In this document: piece by piece, positions 43,187 to 56,319 of the stretch
Numbering within the stretch: position 1 is the first letter of the stretch
Layout: every line of letters starts with the position of its first letter
Origin: Manis javanica
Lineage: Eukaryota > Chordata > Mammalia > Pholidota > Manidae
Assembly (NCBI RefSeq): GCF_040802235.1
Contig: NC_133167.1
Span: 14,128,501 to 14,192,500, forward strand
Direction of reading: 5' to 3'
Length of the DNA: 64,000 bases
The notes under the pieces: model-generated
Database searches by the model: none
The model's input: the letters and a program-made list of their open reading frames with translations, nothing else
What the model was told of the DNA's origin: nothing
Made by a program: the position numbers and the translations under genes

Positions 43187-43237
<51 letters not shown>
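43187..43237. repeat. (CA)n microsatellite
   Basis: A pure AC run of about 50 bp. Confidence 0.98.
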
Positions 43238-43238
<1 letters not shown>

Positions 43239-44484
43239 TTCCACTAAGCTCCACTGCATTCACACTGAGACTCAATCAGTTACCCCTCCTAGGGATGTTT
43301 GTAGTTTCCAGAAGGACCCTGGGAGCTCATAATTAGCATGGAGGGAGGGATACCTAATGGTATCCATATAGGAAAGACTTTTGGCAGGAGCAAGGGGTAA
43401 GTTTCTGATGCCTCTCAAGTCACACCTGCCAGGATCCTATCTTCACTGAGAGAGGGCAGGACCAGTTGTGCAATGAAGGACCTCCTAGCTGACAGGCACA
43501 GCCTGCCAGGGCATGGTGCACCTTGGAGCTAGCCAGAGGAGGCAGGGCCAGGTGGGAATAAGAGCATCTTCCACCCACACTTCCTGGTGCCAGGGAAGGA
43601 CCTTGGCTGGTATCCTTGGCTTTCTGGCATATAGCAGGGCTGGAAGGACATGAAGGTTCTGTTCTGGCTTGGAGCCAGAGACAGGGCACTGTGGGGACCA
43701 TCTTGCCTCGGAGCTCAAGACCCTTCCCAAGAAGCAAACATCTGATCTGAGTTCTTACATTTCTGGGGCTGCCTGGACAGTGATTGGAGGTCAGAAGTGA
43801 GATTCCCTCCTCAAGACAACTAGGGCCCAAGGGGCATCCATCATGGATCCACTGGCTGGGAGAGCCTTTGGGAAGGGCTCTAAAGCACCTATGGAGGCCA
43901 GAGAATCCTAGACTCTCAGTGCTGGGGCCCTGAAGAGCCTCAGAAGCACATTGTTTGGGAGATGTAAGCCACGAGGGTCCCAGTGGAACAGCTAGGATTT
44001 ATTCTACCTGCAAAATATCGGGTTTGGAAAAAGCCTGTCTTGTTTGAGGACTGTTAAATGATCTTGGATTCCTGCTGAGCCCTCAAAGTTAGGACTTAGA
44101 CTCGATCAATGTGTTACAAGTATTAGGTAATGACAATGGCTACAAGCATCTAGAAATAGCCCCCATCCCAAACCCCCAGGACCTCTCAACTGGAGGTGAA
44201 CCTTGCCAGAGGTGGGTTCACCATGGAGCTAATGAACTTCAGCTCCAGGGCTCCTTACCTGTGTGAGCCCCTTGCAGGCTCTGGGAGCAGCTCACACAAT
44301 GTCTTCATGCCTTTAGGTTTTGCAACTTGCAAAATTAAGATATTAGTATTTATTTCTCAGGAGGGGATTCCTAAAGTATAAGAGCTTCTACCTTGTCCTA
44401 ATTCAGTGAAGGGTGGGGAAGTAGAGGTGAGGAGAGATGGGGTCCCTGTGCATGGAGGGTAGCCTGTCACAGCCAAGTGTGAGA
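43238..44484. other. Intron 4 unique DNA
   Basis: GC-moderate DNA. Frames on the - strand (up to 136 codons) lack domains. Nothing else recognised. Confidence 0.45.
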
Positions 44485-44560
44485 GCAACATAATAATAAC
44501 AATAACAATAATAAATGCTATTGTTATTATAAATTGGTTAATAATAAATAGACTTGTTGG
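44485..44560. repeat. AAT/AAC-rich simple repeat
   Basis: 'aataataacaataacaataa'-type repeats are followed by a partly complementary 'tattgttattataaattgg', so the stretch could fold into a hairpin. Confidence 0.75.
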
Positions 44561-44884
44561 GCTTTAGAGTTTCCGGAATGCTTCCTCATTTCTTATGTCT
44601 CATCGTATTTACTCATGGAGCCCAAGTCTGTGTCTGGCAGTGTAGAGCAGCTGGGAATTTACTGGTGTGGCCCTTACACCCCATGGCACCCTCAGTCCTG
44701 GCAAGGAACTCCTTAGAGGGATCCTGGACGGCCTTCTCACGAGACAATGAGGAATCTCTGTCCACTCACTGGCTCTGGGCAGGTGGGCAAGGCTCTTAAA
44801 TTTGGGGGGCCTTAGTTCCCTGAGCTATAAGGCTGCTTTAGGCAATTTTTAGATGTTTCTTGGAGGTCTTCAAACTATTACTGT

Positions 44885-44985
44885 GACCGGGTTGCTTTCC
44901 TTCTCTGGACCTCATTCTACCTTCCTTTGGAAAACGAGACGCTGTCGTCCCTCCCAGCTCTGTCAGGCTGTGGCAGTTGCGGCCG
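44885..44985 (+). repeat. MIR-family (MIR3-like) SINE fragment
   Basis: 'ccttctctggacctcattct', 'ggaaaacgagacgctgtcgt' and 'ccctcccagctctgtcaggc' follow the MIR-family pattern (ggacctcagtttcc, aaaatgaggg, cccttccagctctgac). It underlies part of the overlapping frames at 44850-45280. Confidence 0.55.
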
Positions 44986-47679
44986 TGTCCTGCTCACGTA
45001 CTCTCAGCAGACACCTAGAGACCCCAGTCAGTTGTCTGAGGAGACAGCGGGGCCTCCAGGCAGCTGGGGAACCAGACCAAGGATGGAGAGACCTGTGGCC
45101 ACTCGATACCTTAGAAGGTGAGCACCTCCTCCTCATCTCGTCTTTGGAGGGAGTCCCTAGGTGCCGGGAGAGTGAGGGTGGGATGGAGGAGTGCTGCGCC
45201 GTGGAACAGGTGGATGCTCCGGCTCCTCTCTTCCTCACCCACTCGGGGAAGTGCCTGCTTTCTTGTACCTCCTGGCAAGACTGAGGCTCCTAGGAGAAGC
45301 TGGAAAGACTTGGAGGTATTGTTTAGAGAGCTTTCCCTTAAGTTAGAGTTGCTTAAGCAGGATGGTGACGTTCCCTCTTTCAAAAATGCTACATTTTCCT
45401 TGTGACCAGAGAGTGACACATAAGATTTTTGATAACTGACCCAGTCAAAGCTAGAAACCGTCTGGATTTGAGGATGAGAATCAGACAAAGTTACCTTCAC
45501 ACCCTCTGATTCTGTTGTCATATCTTAAACTTAAATGAACTTCCTCATTAATAGTTGTCACAATCTAAATTGGATAGACAAGACTTTTTTTTTTTGGTCC
45601 ATGAGTCAAAACACAGGTATATTCACGACTACACATATAATCACGAATTTTAAAATATCTTATTTGAATCAGTTATTTGTTTTCCTGAAAAACAGAGTTT
45701 GAGAGTAAATTGGTGAAGATTAAACAGTAGATAATTTCAAATCAGAAAAGCTGTATTGCTTTTGCAAGGACTTTGCTATGAACCATTTTAGAAACATGAA
45801 AAGAATGTGAGAAATATTTTTGTTACATGAAAACAATTCAAGGCAAGATGTCATAACCTATCAAGAGGAGATTTTAATAATATTTTCTACTCACTTTTTT
45901 ACTTTTGAGGAAGAAAATTATTTCAACATTGACTACATATTGACTTTTTAGGTATATATTCTGAGAACAGAAAATGATTCATTCAAATGCTGCAATTTTT
46001 AATTGCAAAGACCAAATGGTGAAATTAATTATATAAAATACATTGTGAAAATTTGTGGGTGGTGGTGGCTTGAGGAATTTTTAAACAATGTGATAGCTAA
46101 ACTAATATTTGTGTGCGTAATTTTTCTTACATATCTGATATCTATAGTTCGAGTTGTTGCTTTCTTTCTTACACACATAGATTTGTGAATCATATGTAAA
46201 TAAATATTGCTACAAAATATCTACTAATCTTTTAAAATAGAAGGTGAACAGTTATAAAATGAGAGCATCAAGAAAAGAAACTATACCCCTTTTATACATT
46301 CAGAATAATAAGTACTACTGTTTACCCTATGAAAGAGTTTGTTTCTATTTTTCTTAGTGATTATCCTGTCCTCAGATCAAATGTATTGCGATTTTGAACT
46401 TTGAATCACAAATTTATATTTGTATTTGATAAGAGAGAAAGCCCCTACTTGACCTGCAGATTAAAGAAGAAATCTGATCTTAGCTACTTTTAGCCAACAT
46501 TAGAACTTTTGTTGAGTAACTCCATACAAATCAAAACAATTCAAGTTATCGACTCCCCATATCCATAAGCAAACCTCTGACTTATGCCCACATGAATTGG
46601 GTTCCAACAGGTTTGAAGAAGATGAATTTGTGAGAGTTATGGCATACATTTATTTAATATAGTTTGAATGGCAAGATAACCATGTAACTTTTAAAACAGC
46701 AGGCATTTATAATGCTTTGCTAAGTTTGGGGTGGTGAGCAGCATGCTATCTGAGTATTTGATTTCCTCTAGTTATTTTTTTTTCATGTTTTCTTAGGGAA
46801 GTGCTAGTCGAGATCCGAAGAAGAGTTGTTATTCTGTTTAACTATATAAAAACACTAAAGCAGTTTAGGGAATGCAAAAATACATATGCTTCAGGTTAAA
46901 ATATTGGGCCATCTTGGATATTTTAATAACATTTCCACTATAAAGTAGCAGAGCAAACTTATTTTTTTTAACTTCCTTTATACAGGAGGTTACACTTGCT
47001 GATTAAAGTAATTCTAGCACTTTGGAAGTACACTTCCAACTTTCTAGTGGCCAGACATATACTGTTTTCCACTGCTATTAAAAGAAGTATATTTTATTTA
47101 TAAGATGGGTACTATTATGATTATTTTTGCAATTTTTCAGAGGAATTTTGAAGTCAATATGAATACAAATTTATACACATTGGAGAAAACAGATTTGGAT
47201 GCTAAAGTGAAACTACAGAATGACATTCTATAATATAAGGTAAATATAACTGAAACTAGTTATATTAATAACACTTAAAGACTGTGGAGAAAATGAAACT
47301 GTTGCTATTTGCCAGAAGAGGGACCAGCAGAGCAGAACACATTCTAGAAGGGACTTATTCCAAACATTCTTCAAACGCAAATGTGATGAATCCTGTATAT
47401 TTTAGTTCACAAGTCCTCTGTGAAATTAATTTTGCACATTAGGAAGAAAAAGATAATTTCCCTAGGAACCAAATAAATGCCAAACTCCAAATTCACTTGC
47501 AGGGCAGATTACAATTGAGACTTGTTTTTATTCGAATGAAGGAATTTTGTAATGAAGGAAATGGATTGAGGAAAGACTTTACGAAATTATAGCACCTACT
47601 TTGTTATATTGTGATTGAATTTTAATTCACTTGTAGTCCCAAGAGCTGCCCAATTATCTAAAGGGAACAACGAGTTTTT
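44986..47679. other. Intron 4 DNA, AT-rich from 45500
   Basis: No gene recognised. From about 45530 the DNA is strongly AT-rich and unique-looking. Confidence 0.45.
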
Positions 47680-47723
47680 CAACATTAAAGAAAAAAAAAA
47701 AAAAGAAAGAAAGACAAAAAAAT
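47680..47723. repeat. A-rich tract
   Basis: About 14 A followed by 'gaaagaaagacaaaaaaa'. No retroelement body could be identified upstream. Confidence 0.8.
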
Positions 47724-47859
47724 TACTCAGAGGTGCTGTGACTTACAAAACAATTGTCTTTGCTAAGCTTTGTGCCGCTTTAAATACAATTGAATATTAA
47801 TTCTATCAGACCTAGTTGACTTAAAAGCAAGGATGGATCAGGAGCTGATTTTTTTGGCA

Positions 47860-49100
47860 TTCCTTCATTTTTCCACCCTTTTGTTCATTCAACATACAAC
47901 TTTGTCCATTTGCTTTGTGGGAACTACTGGCATGATCTTGGGACAATCTGTTCAGGGAGGAAAGGGCTCCTCCAACCAGCAGCCAGAGTTTTAATTAAAT
48001 ACTGTTCATCCTGTCTGTCTCAAACAGCTGAAGAAATAGCTGTTGGCGTAAAGGTACCAATGAACGTATGTTCTCTGGTGTTAATAGGCAGGGAATCTTC
48101 TTGGTGGTTAACCCCCTCCCCCATCATGTGATTATTATTTTTTAAGTTAAGAAGAATCGCATTGAAGCAACAGTCCCATTCTGTGGAGCTAGACTCCGTA
48201 TCATATTGTAAGGGACATGCAGGTTGAAGAAATTATTTTGTTTATTAATTCAGGGTACATGTCCTGTCAGGCTGGCTGGAGGAGAAAGGAAAGAGAGGTG
48301 TAATTTTAAGCACACACTGATTTGTTCTTATTACATAACAAAAGTCTATTTCTTTATCATGTTATCATTCAGTTAATAAAAATTAGCTACAATAACAGCA
48401 TCAACTTAAAAACCCCTCAAAGTCCAGGGGATTTTCTTTCACAATGAACATGAATACTGTTCAGAAATACAAACAGTCAAAGGATAACTTTAGGTCTGAA
48501 AGAGAAACCTGGCAAGGGTAATTGAATAAGCCTGGGTCCCTTGACTGTGTCATGGTGAGGGCAGTCAACATGTCATAATTAGGTTTATTGAGGGCCAGTC
48601 CAACAATCTGCTTCTATTCTTCCTGCCTTATTGTCCACAGCTAGGCAAATAGCCAAGGGACAAAAGGAATCAAGTGCTGACAAAACATGAAAGAGGAAAA
48701 AGATTTAGCTGCTTTTATCAAAGAAACTGAGAAGGACTTTGTGTAAATAAAATAAGTGACTGGCCATCCTGCATTTAGGCAATGCCGTTTTCATTAGAAT
48801 TAATTCTTGACATATTGGAAGAGTTCCAAGGGAAGGATTTCTACTTCTGACAAGTTTAATTTGTAAATTAAAAACAGTTGGTTAAACATGAGCCTCCATC
48901 AACAAAAACTTAACCAAAGCCATACACAGCAAAGGCCTAAGCAGGTGAAAAAGAGAATTACTTTGAAAACAAAGTCTTCCCCAAAATTATGCAAATTCTT
49001 ATTACTTCATAACAAATGTTTCCCATTGAAGCCTACAGCAGGATGTCTGCTCTGAGAGGTTTGTTTAGATCACATTTTCTTCCCCTTTAAGCCTCTTTCG
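47860..49100. promoter_or_regulatory. Candidate conserved noncoding block in intron 4
   Basis: Repeat-free DNA contains many factor-type words: 'gttttaattaaatac', 'tcataattaggtttattg', 'ttattgtccacagctagg' and 'ttttatcaaagaaact' (TCF/LEF-like ATCAAAG). It looks constrained, but conservation cannot be measured here. Confidence 0.3.
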
Positions 49101-49880
49101 TTGACATAACACTTACTCCGCGCTGGTTCTTGGGAGAAGTGGCAGCAAGAGCAGAAAATGTAGACTTACACTTTTTAAGAAGTCAGGCTAGTTCAACTTT
49201 TCTAAGTCCACAGATTTCAAGACTGCCTTCTCCACTCTTTCTTCACTGAAAGTGAGAGCTTCGTCCAAGTGTGCTTCTGATTCCAAATGGGGATAAATGG
49301 GACGCCACCAAGCAGTGCTTCCTGAACTCAGTATCCGTCAGATCCCCGTCTGTGCTGTCAGGTTGGAGGGTTGCTTGCAGCGCCAGCAGCTTTGTGGCTA
49401 TGACTTGGTGACACAGCAACAGTGAAAACCTTCAGGAGAGAAGTTCAGCTGGCAACTGGATAAGGCTTTCATTTGAGTCTAGGAAAGCCCTTTAATAAAA
49501 CAGCTCTTTGTGAGGTTGGATCACCTTTCCTGTTGTGTTTTTGCTGTTTTGCAGGTTAAACTTCAGTGAAGGGTCATTCACCTGAATTTGAATTTCAGAA
49601 GCACTTTTTTTTCCAGCTGCAAATGGGAAGGGAGCTAGAGAATAGAATGTAGTCATGAGCGATTTGGCCTTCGGAAATATAAATTTTATTTGGGTATCAA
49701 ATGCCCCATAGTTTTATTGACAGTTACATAGGAAATAAGAAACCTATTACTGGGGTAGCTTCAGTGGCAAGGCTGTTTAGGTGTAAAAACTTCACATTGC
49801 TTTATTTTACCTGACGCCAAGGCATCTTAGAGACTGAACACTGTCTTATTTCTTGGCACTTGAAATTACAGTGAAAACCA

Positions 49881-49902
49881 TTATTATTATTATTATTATT
49901 AT
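49881..49902. repeat. (TTA)n microsatellite
   Basis: Seven TTA triplets. Confidence 0.95.
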
Positions 49903-50249
49903 GGCTCATCTTAATCATATAATTGTATCAGGTGTGAAAAAGAAGTGTAACGCTCTAGACAGATGCAAGTGATAACCATTATCATCAATAGCATCATTAC
50001 CACCTTATTGCTGTGTTTGAATGGAGCTTATGGATGTTTGTGTTTATATGGCTGTAGCATCCCGGGGAAGCCCTAAAATATAGGGTCCAAACACTTTCTT
50101 GTGACTCATAAAGCTGGATTTGCAGCATCTTGAAGTTTATTCTACTTATGGGTACTCGTAAAGAAACACAGCACATCAGACTGCCCAAGTCCAATTCTGC
50201 ACCAGATGTAACTGTGGTTTTATGAAAGGTTTGGGGGTTAAACTACTGC

Positions 50250-50420
50250 TTTTTGTCCCAGTTTACTCTCTAACTAGCTGTGTGATCAAGGGAAACTCAC
50301 CAGCCACTCTGAGCTGGATTCTTCGGAAGTTTGGCTGGTAATACTTGCTCCACTCCCTCAAAGGATTGTTGTAATGTATTAGTTGTCCTGAATACTTTTG
50401 AAGGTCTGAATGAATATCCA
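50250..50420 (+). repeat. MIR SINE fragment
   Basis: 'ctctctaactagctgtgtga', 'tcaagggaaactcacc' and 'ctcaaaggattgttgtaatg' follow MIR (actagctgtgtgaccttggg, ..ggttgttgtgaggatt). Confidence 0.75.
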
Positions 50421-51467
50421 GTGTCATTTACTTATAATCTCCTTACTTTTGTATTCATTGAAACAAGATTTGGTAGCCAATACCGATTTCTCTCAAGCTT
50501 TTTCAGAGTACAATTTAACAAAAATTAAGTGGATCTTCTTGTGGTCAGTGCAAAATACACCAGAATCCTTCTGTGTATACAGGACATAAACGGTACCTTG
50601 TTGCTGGGATAGCAATGCTTCACTGCAGACCGCACACTGGTGCATATGTAGTGGAAAATGTACAGGAGAATCTGTTTTTAGGGGTTTGGACTTGGACAAA
50701 ATAAGTCTTTTGATATCCACATTGTTCCAAAGCCTGTTGGCTCATGTCACAAAACTGGAAGGTCTAGCAGGCCAGGAAGGAGTTTCCCTGGAAGCTGCTG
50801 GAGATTTATGCAGATTGGCTGACTTTCTGACATTTATTCGCTGCCCTTTTCTCAGTCTATGTTGGCAGCTATGCCCAGATGGACAAGCTCATGGAAAATG
50901 AGGCCAGTGAAGGGAAGATGCTGTTCATTTCTTCAAATATAAGGGAGAACTCTTTACTTCTCCTTTTCTCTTAACAGAGCAGTGGCAATTTTATGTGCAC
51001 AATTCAAACCTGGCAACTCACTTTTGTAGACTGCTGGAAACACAGGAACAACGACCTTCCTTGTTAACGTCATGGAGAGTAACATAAACTCTGTTCGCCA
51101 GGCATCTGCTAAAGAGAGGTGTCCAGGTGATGGTCTGAATGTTATGTCTACCAGAGGCCAGCCATCTACTTTGTCGCTGGGCACCGAGGATGTTGTCTGA
51201 GCTTTAGCTAAGACGGTAATTCACTAGGATTGAAATCCTTGCTTAATCATCAACCTCTCCAAAGGGAGAATGATGATGAGGGGAAGCATGGCTTACTGTT
51301 TCACTCTGTAATCATTTATGATTTGAGCTGTATTTTACCTCACCTTGACCTCTGGTGCTCATTCTATAGTTGCAGCTACAGTATCACAAGGGGACAATAA
51401 GGATAGTGGCCATTAAATGGTGATTTCTCTGGGAAAAATGGAAAATATGGCCCACAGGTGTTAAGAG
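50421..51467. other. Intron 4 unique DNA
   Basis: No gene or named repeat recognised. Confidence 0.45.
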
Positions 51468-51520
51468 ATGATAGATAGATAGATAGATAGATTGATTGAT
51501 TGATTGATTGATAGATAAAT
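51468..51520. repeat. (GATA)n(GATT)n compound microsatellite
   Basis: Five to six GATA units turn into five GATT units and then back to GATA. This is a compound tetranucleotide repeat. Confidence 0.97.
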
Positions 51521-51999
51521 TTTACTATTTTAGGCTCAGACTAAGTTCTCTGTACTGAAAAAGTTAGTGAAGCATCAGTAACTTAAACACAAATGTTCAC
51601 ATGAAAAGTATGTCTTAAGCACTGGGGACTTTTTTTTTTTTTTTTGGCGAAATTTGCACTTTTTTCCCCTGCATTTTAAAGTCATAATATTTTCCCTCTG
51701 TGTTGCCCATGTCACAAAATTTCAGACTGAAAATACTTCATCTCTAGTATGTTGCTGAATCCTGCGCTTGGAATTTCAATGATGAAATATGGGATTAAAA
51801 ATGTGAATGGGTTTGTTAATTACATGCAGCTTTTTTTCCTTTTTTCAAAGGGAAGTATGGGAGGAGAAATGTGTGGCTCACGAATTTAGCCTTATTATTT
51901 ATTTTATGTTGTCGCTTTTGTAGATTTTTTTTATTTGTTTACTCTTGTTTGTTTGAACTAATCACTGCTTAAGGAAAAGTCCTCTCTGGACAGCCTCCT

Positions 52000-52780
52000 A
52001 TTCCCCAAGCCTTAGCTGTGGTGACCATTCAGGCATAAAAACGTGCTTATCTGCAAATGAATGGCAGCTCTTTGCTTCATTAAAGCCCCTTTCTCTTTTG
52101 GCACTCGCATTGTGACCCTTTGATATTAATTCAAAGGGCAATTAAAGAATGCGGCCCATCTTTGAAGTAAGGCATTCAGGGCAAGGGTAGGGATGAACCT
52201 GGGCCTCTGATGGACTGTGTGTATTCAACAGGCCTTTTCAAGGCAGTTTGAAGTGAGTCAAAGAAAATGGGCAGGAGAAGGTCAAAGAGAAAAAAGGGGC
52301 TAAAGAAACAGTCTGTATTTGTTCGGAGTATTAGCCAAGCAAACTGCAAATAGCAACAAAATGAAACAGTTAATAGAGCAGCCAGACAGAGCCATGTCAA
52401 TCACTTAACTTGAACAGCATTAGGCCTAAGGAGGTTCCCTCCACTGTGTTACCTAATTATCTTGGGAAAGGCAGTAACTGGAAGTAATGGTATTGTATTT
52501 CTTTCTGCTTACTGCCCAGAAAAGGTGATAAATACTCACTGCACCATAATTATGCAACATATATACATAAAGGAGTAGGAGGGGGCGGGAGGGGAATGGT
52601 GGTGATGGTGGGGTTGTACTGAAGCCAAGTTCCTAGTAAAAGGTCCAAATATGGCACGAATATGGCATTTTCAAAATTAGCACGCTGGAGAATCACTTAA
52701 CTCGTTTCATCTGGAGCTGGCTGAAATATGCATGATTTCTCCTTTAACAAGCCTTAAAGACAAACATGTTTACCCATCTA
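52000..52780. promoter_or_regulatory. Candidate conserved noncoding block with TCF/LEF-type sites
   Basis: 'gaccctttgatattaattca' followed by 'aagggcaattaaag' and 'catctttgaagtaagg' form a dense set of CTTTGA-type TCF/LEF and ATTAA homeodomain words. 'gaaatatgcatgatttc' (POU-like) and 'caccataattatgcaac' follow downstream. WNT input into Pax3 through intron 4 elements is known in other vertebrates; the match here is inferred. Confidence 0.35.
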
Positions 52781-53069
52781 GGGAAGTTCTTTTATAGAAA
52801 AAAAAATAGCCAGCAAAAGCCATGTTCAAATAATATGTAGGATTTGGCTAACACTCCCCTGTGCCTCTCCCCCGTCCGCCCCCGCACCCTGGAAAAGAGT
52901 TGATGCAGAGTGAAGTCCGCAACTGGCCTCTTCAGCTTGTCCCACGGTGCCTGGCTGTTGACACACCCCGGGAGTCGGGGAAGGCAGCCGAAAGCCTTCC
53001 TCGGTGCCGGGCTGGGAGCTGCAGACGGCCCCTGGAGGAGCCAGGGGAGAGGTGGAGCCGGGGTCTGAT

Positions 53070-53470
53070 TGGAAGCTGATAGGCTTCTGTTCACGTGAGG
53101 ACGGAGATTTTTGGATTCTACTTTTATGGACCCTTACGAAAAACAAAAGAACCGCTTTAGTCAAGCGCTTCTTTGAGAGTGTGAACAAAACTGATTTCGA
53201 AGCGATTGGCAGATTCCCCCTGTGTATGGATAAGACAGGGAAGACCCCAAGCACCCGTGGAAATGTCTGCAGATAGGTTAGACGGCGTCTCCGAATTGCA
53301 AAACATGGCTGGCTTTTAAAGAGGCCCCTGAAGACTCCGTTCAGATTATTTACATGGGCCATTGCATTTTGTTGTTTGAAGTTGCTGTTTGTGCATAATG
53401 GGTTTTGTTTGGAGGGACAGTAAGAGATCAAAGGATCTGTCGTGCAGCTTTTTGACATACTGCTCCGGAA
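53070..53470. promoter_or_regulatory. Candidate conserved noncoding block with an E-box
   Basis: 'gttcacgtgagg' holds a CACGTG E-box. Further on are 'tcaagcgcttctttgag', 'ggccattgcattttgttgtt' (SOX/POU-like) and 'gagatcaaaggatctg' (TCF/LEF-like). The 200 bp upstream (52860-53060) are GC-rich with several CpGs. No coding frame is supported. Confidence 0.35.
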
Positions 53471-54639
53471 TGTAGTTATTAATATAAAAGTTTCTGCCTT
53501 TGGAAAAAGTCCATTACTGAACTAAGTACTTAACTGCTGTCTTTTAACACACCAACCATACATTGGTGCTTGAAAACTTTCCTCTTCTTAAAACAAAATT
53601 TCCTGATTTGGGGGTGACCCAGGGTGATTTGCATACAAAACTAGGAAAACAAAATCTATGGCTAATTTTGGATCATATTAATAATTTCAGCTTTGTAGGA
53701 GAGCCAACCCCTCAATTCTCTCTCCCATGCTGTTTAATGCTAAGACAGAACAATTGAGGGGTTAAGAGGTGTTTTTCCTCTACAGTGAGAAAAGCAGTAG
53801 CTACTTAATAGGAATTTACTATGTGAATTTGCAGATTTCCTTAGATGTCTTTGGAGAAAAGTAACCACATTATACTCACAAATAATAATAAAAACATAAT
53901 TAAACAATAATTATAAAATTAGGGGAACTCAGATAACAGAAACAGAACAAGAGAGGACATTTCACCAATGTTAACCATGGAACTTAGCAGTTTCTAGAGA
54001 GAGGACATTTCTTTTTTCACAGTGATTTTGAAAACTTATTTTAGTCTTAGAAACTGAAAACTCATTTAAAATTTTAAAATTAAAAACTCAGTTTGATGAC
54101 CTTTTTCGGGATGACTAAAAGCCATTAGTATCTGGAGATATGAGGAAATGTCCATGATCGTAGAATACTGACAAATCTTGACATACCTTTCAGATCAAAA
54201 TCAGCTCCAAGTGGGAAGAAAGACTGGGAGCTTTTTGCTTCTCACGTGCTCTCTGGGCTGCTTGTGATTTGCAAATTTCCACCCTTCTAGCTCTAGGTGA
54301 GACTGGTTCTGAAGTCAAGATAAATTTTACCATTTTCTCTGCCTCTCCCTTGGTGAGTTTGGATCGAAACGGCTGGATCTAGCTTAACAGAGCAGGGTTA
54401 CAGTCAACTTGAAACCCCTGCTGCATACATGTTCAAAGCCTTATGCTTTCTTAGGTTTACAGTGCAACAAACCCGGTTCTGTCATTTCCCCAGGCTGCTT
54501 CCTAGAGGCGCATGAGGAATTCCTGGAATCTGTGTGATTTGGGGGATCTTGTGGGTGTAGTGGCTCCCCCAAATCACAATTTTCCTCGGATCGACAATCA
54601 GTCCTCCAAGGACCAGAAGGACGTCACCAAAATGACAAT
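53471..54639. other. Intron 4 unique AT-rich DNA
   Basis: No gene or named repeat recognised. Confidence 0.45.
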
Positions 54640-54780
54640 AATAATGTACTTCCTGTTTTATAGCTAAGATGCAGAAGCGTAGAGAGGTTGAGCAGCACAG
54701 CTTGTAAAGGCGGAGCTGGCTTTGATATCCTGGTTCACTTTATCCAGACCTTGTACTCTTTAACTACCACACTGTGTAAC
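54640..54780 (-). repeat. MIR SINE, inverted
   Basis: 'gttttatagctaagatgcag', 'aagcgtagagaggttgagca', 'gcttgtaaaggcggagctgg' and 'ctctttaactacc' are the reverse complement of MIR in order. Confidence 0.85.
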
Positions 54781-55799
54781 TGGTTTGTGGCTTCTGGAGG
54801 AGAAAAGCTGCATGAAGCAAGTATTGAGGAGAGGGTCTAGTGCCCCTGCAGCTGGGAGGTCTATAAAATGGTGCCAGTACTAGGATTTTCCTTAAAAAAT
54901 TGTAATAAAAACTATGTGAGAGGATACACAGGGGCACAAAGTGCCCCTCTATAAATATCAGGTATTATTCTTGTTAATCGTATTTGTGGGGTGTGCCTTA
55001 GAGGTAGGGTTTCCCAGGAAGCTAATAAAGGTTAAATTTTAGGGCTCTTATGTGCATGAACCCCTGAGAGTGTTGATAGTTTATTGAGTTCGCTGTAGAG
55101 TGTTCTAGGTGGCAAGAGGAAACCAGGATACAATCAGGATGTGTTTCTGTGTAAGCATTCCTAGTAAATTACCTTGAAAGATACACACAAAAGGGAGCTG
55201 CAGGCAATTTACCATGATCTCCCTACCCCCCAGTTCTAAACAAGTATTCACATTGTACCTGGATTTGGATTTGTAAAACTATATATATTTTTAAAAGAGA
55301 GTCCCCCAAAGCTTGAATCAGCTACAGGATGCTTCCAGCACTATTGGGTTGGCCCTGCTTTTAAACCCTTAGAGGGATATGCTCTGCAGGCACCCATGAG
55401 TCAGTTTCTGGCTTGAGGTAGATCTGTTACTTTTACTGATTGGTTGGTTTGATTCATTCACAGGCATTGCATGATCATTCTAGCTGTTCTGTCAGATTCT
55501 ATGCACATGCATGTGTGTGAACTAAAGAAGTCAAAACCACCACCCTATTGTGGAATTGTTTGAAGGCTGGCTTACCCAATGTGCTAACTCCCAAAATTCT
55601 GAAAGTGTTTAGAGGAAAAATCTTGCTCCAAGTATTAAGAATCCACAGGAGGCTAACTATTGGAAAAACACAGAACTTGGGAAATTGGAATTCATTTTAA
55701 AGCAAGGTTAACAACTTGTGTGAATAAGGGGAAACTTGAACTTGTCCAGAAGTTAATTCAGATACTGTTTTGTGAGAAATACACAACAATCAGCATGAA

Positions 55800-56170
55800 C
55801 TAACTACACTTATTGAATGCCTATTATAATGCTGGTTACTGGAGAGAATAATAATTAGTAAGATATGCCCCCTCCTCTTCAGGAGCCTATAGCCCGGGAG
55901 GAAGATGGTCACATGAGCAGATCCTGCCAATCTAATGTGTTGAAGGGCTGTGACAGTCCAGGGCACTGTGGGGATGTGGGGGAAGGTGGTCTGGCCACCC
56001 CCAGGTTCAGGGATGCTTCTTGGTAGAAAAGTTCCCAGAGCTAGAGGATGACTAGGTGTGACCAGCGCAAAAAAAAACTACAGGAGAAAGGCATTACAGG
56101 CAGAGGGAATAGCATGAGCAAAGGCACAGAGCAGCCAAACACGCAGTATATGTGGGACTTGCCAAGGAGC
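55800..56170 (-). repeat. LINE L2 fragment, inverted
   Basis: 'cttattgaatgcctattata' at the left end, 'ttcaggagcctatagcccgg' in the middle and 'aggcagagggaatagcatga' followed by 'gcaaaggcacagagc' at the right are the reverse complement of the L2 3' region in order. Confidence 0.8.
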
Positions 56171-56319
56171 CGAAGGCACAAAAGAATCCCATCACCAGAA
56201 AGAATTCGTCAGTCTTAAAAGGCAAAGTAAGTCCCTGTCTTTCGCTCTGTCAGAAATGAACAAGTGATACACTCTAAAACACAACCACTTTTCAAAAGGC
56301 CAGGGAGGTCACCTTTTTT

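Noticed and set aside
44853-45521. Overlapping frames on both strands (up to 143 codons)
   Set aside because: They partly overlie a MIR-type fragment and have no domains.
52826-53458. 210-codon antisense frame in intron 4
   Set aside because: No recognised domain; the underlying DNA looks like a noncoding regulatory block.
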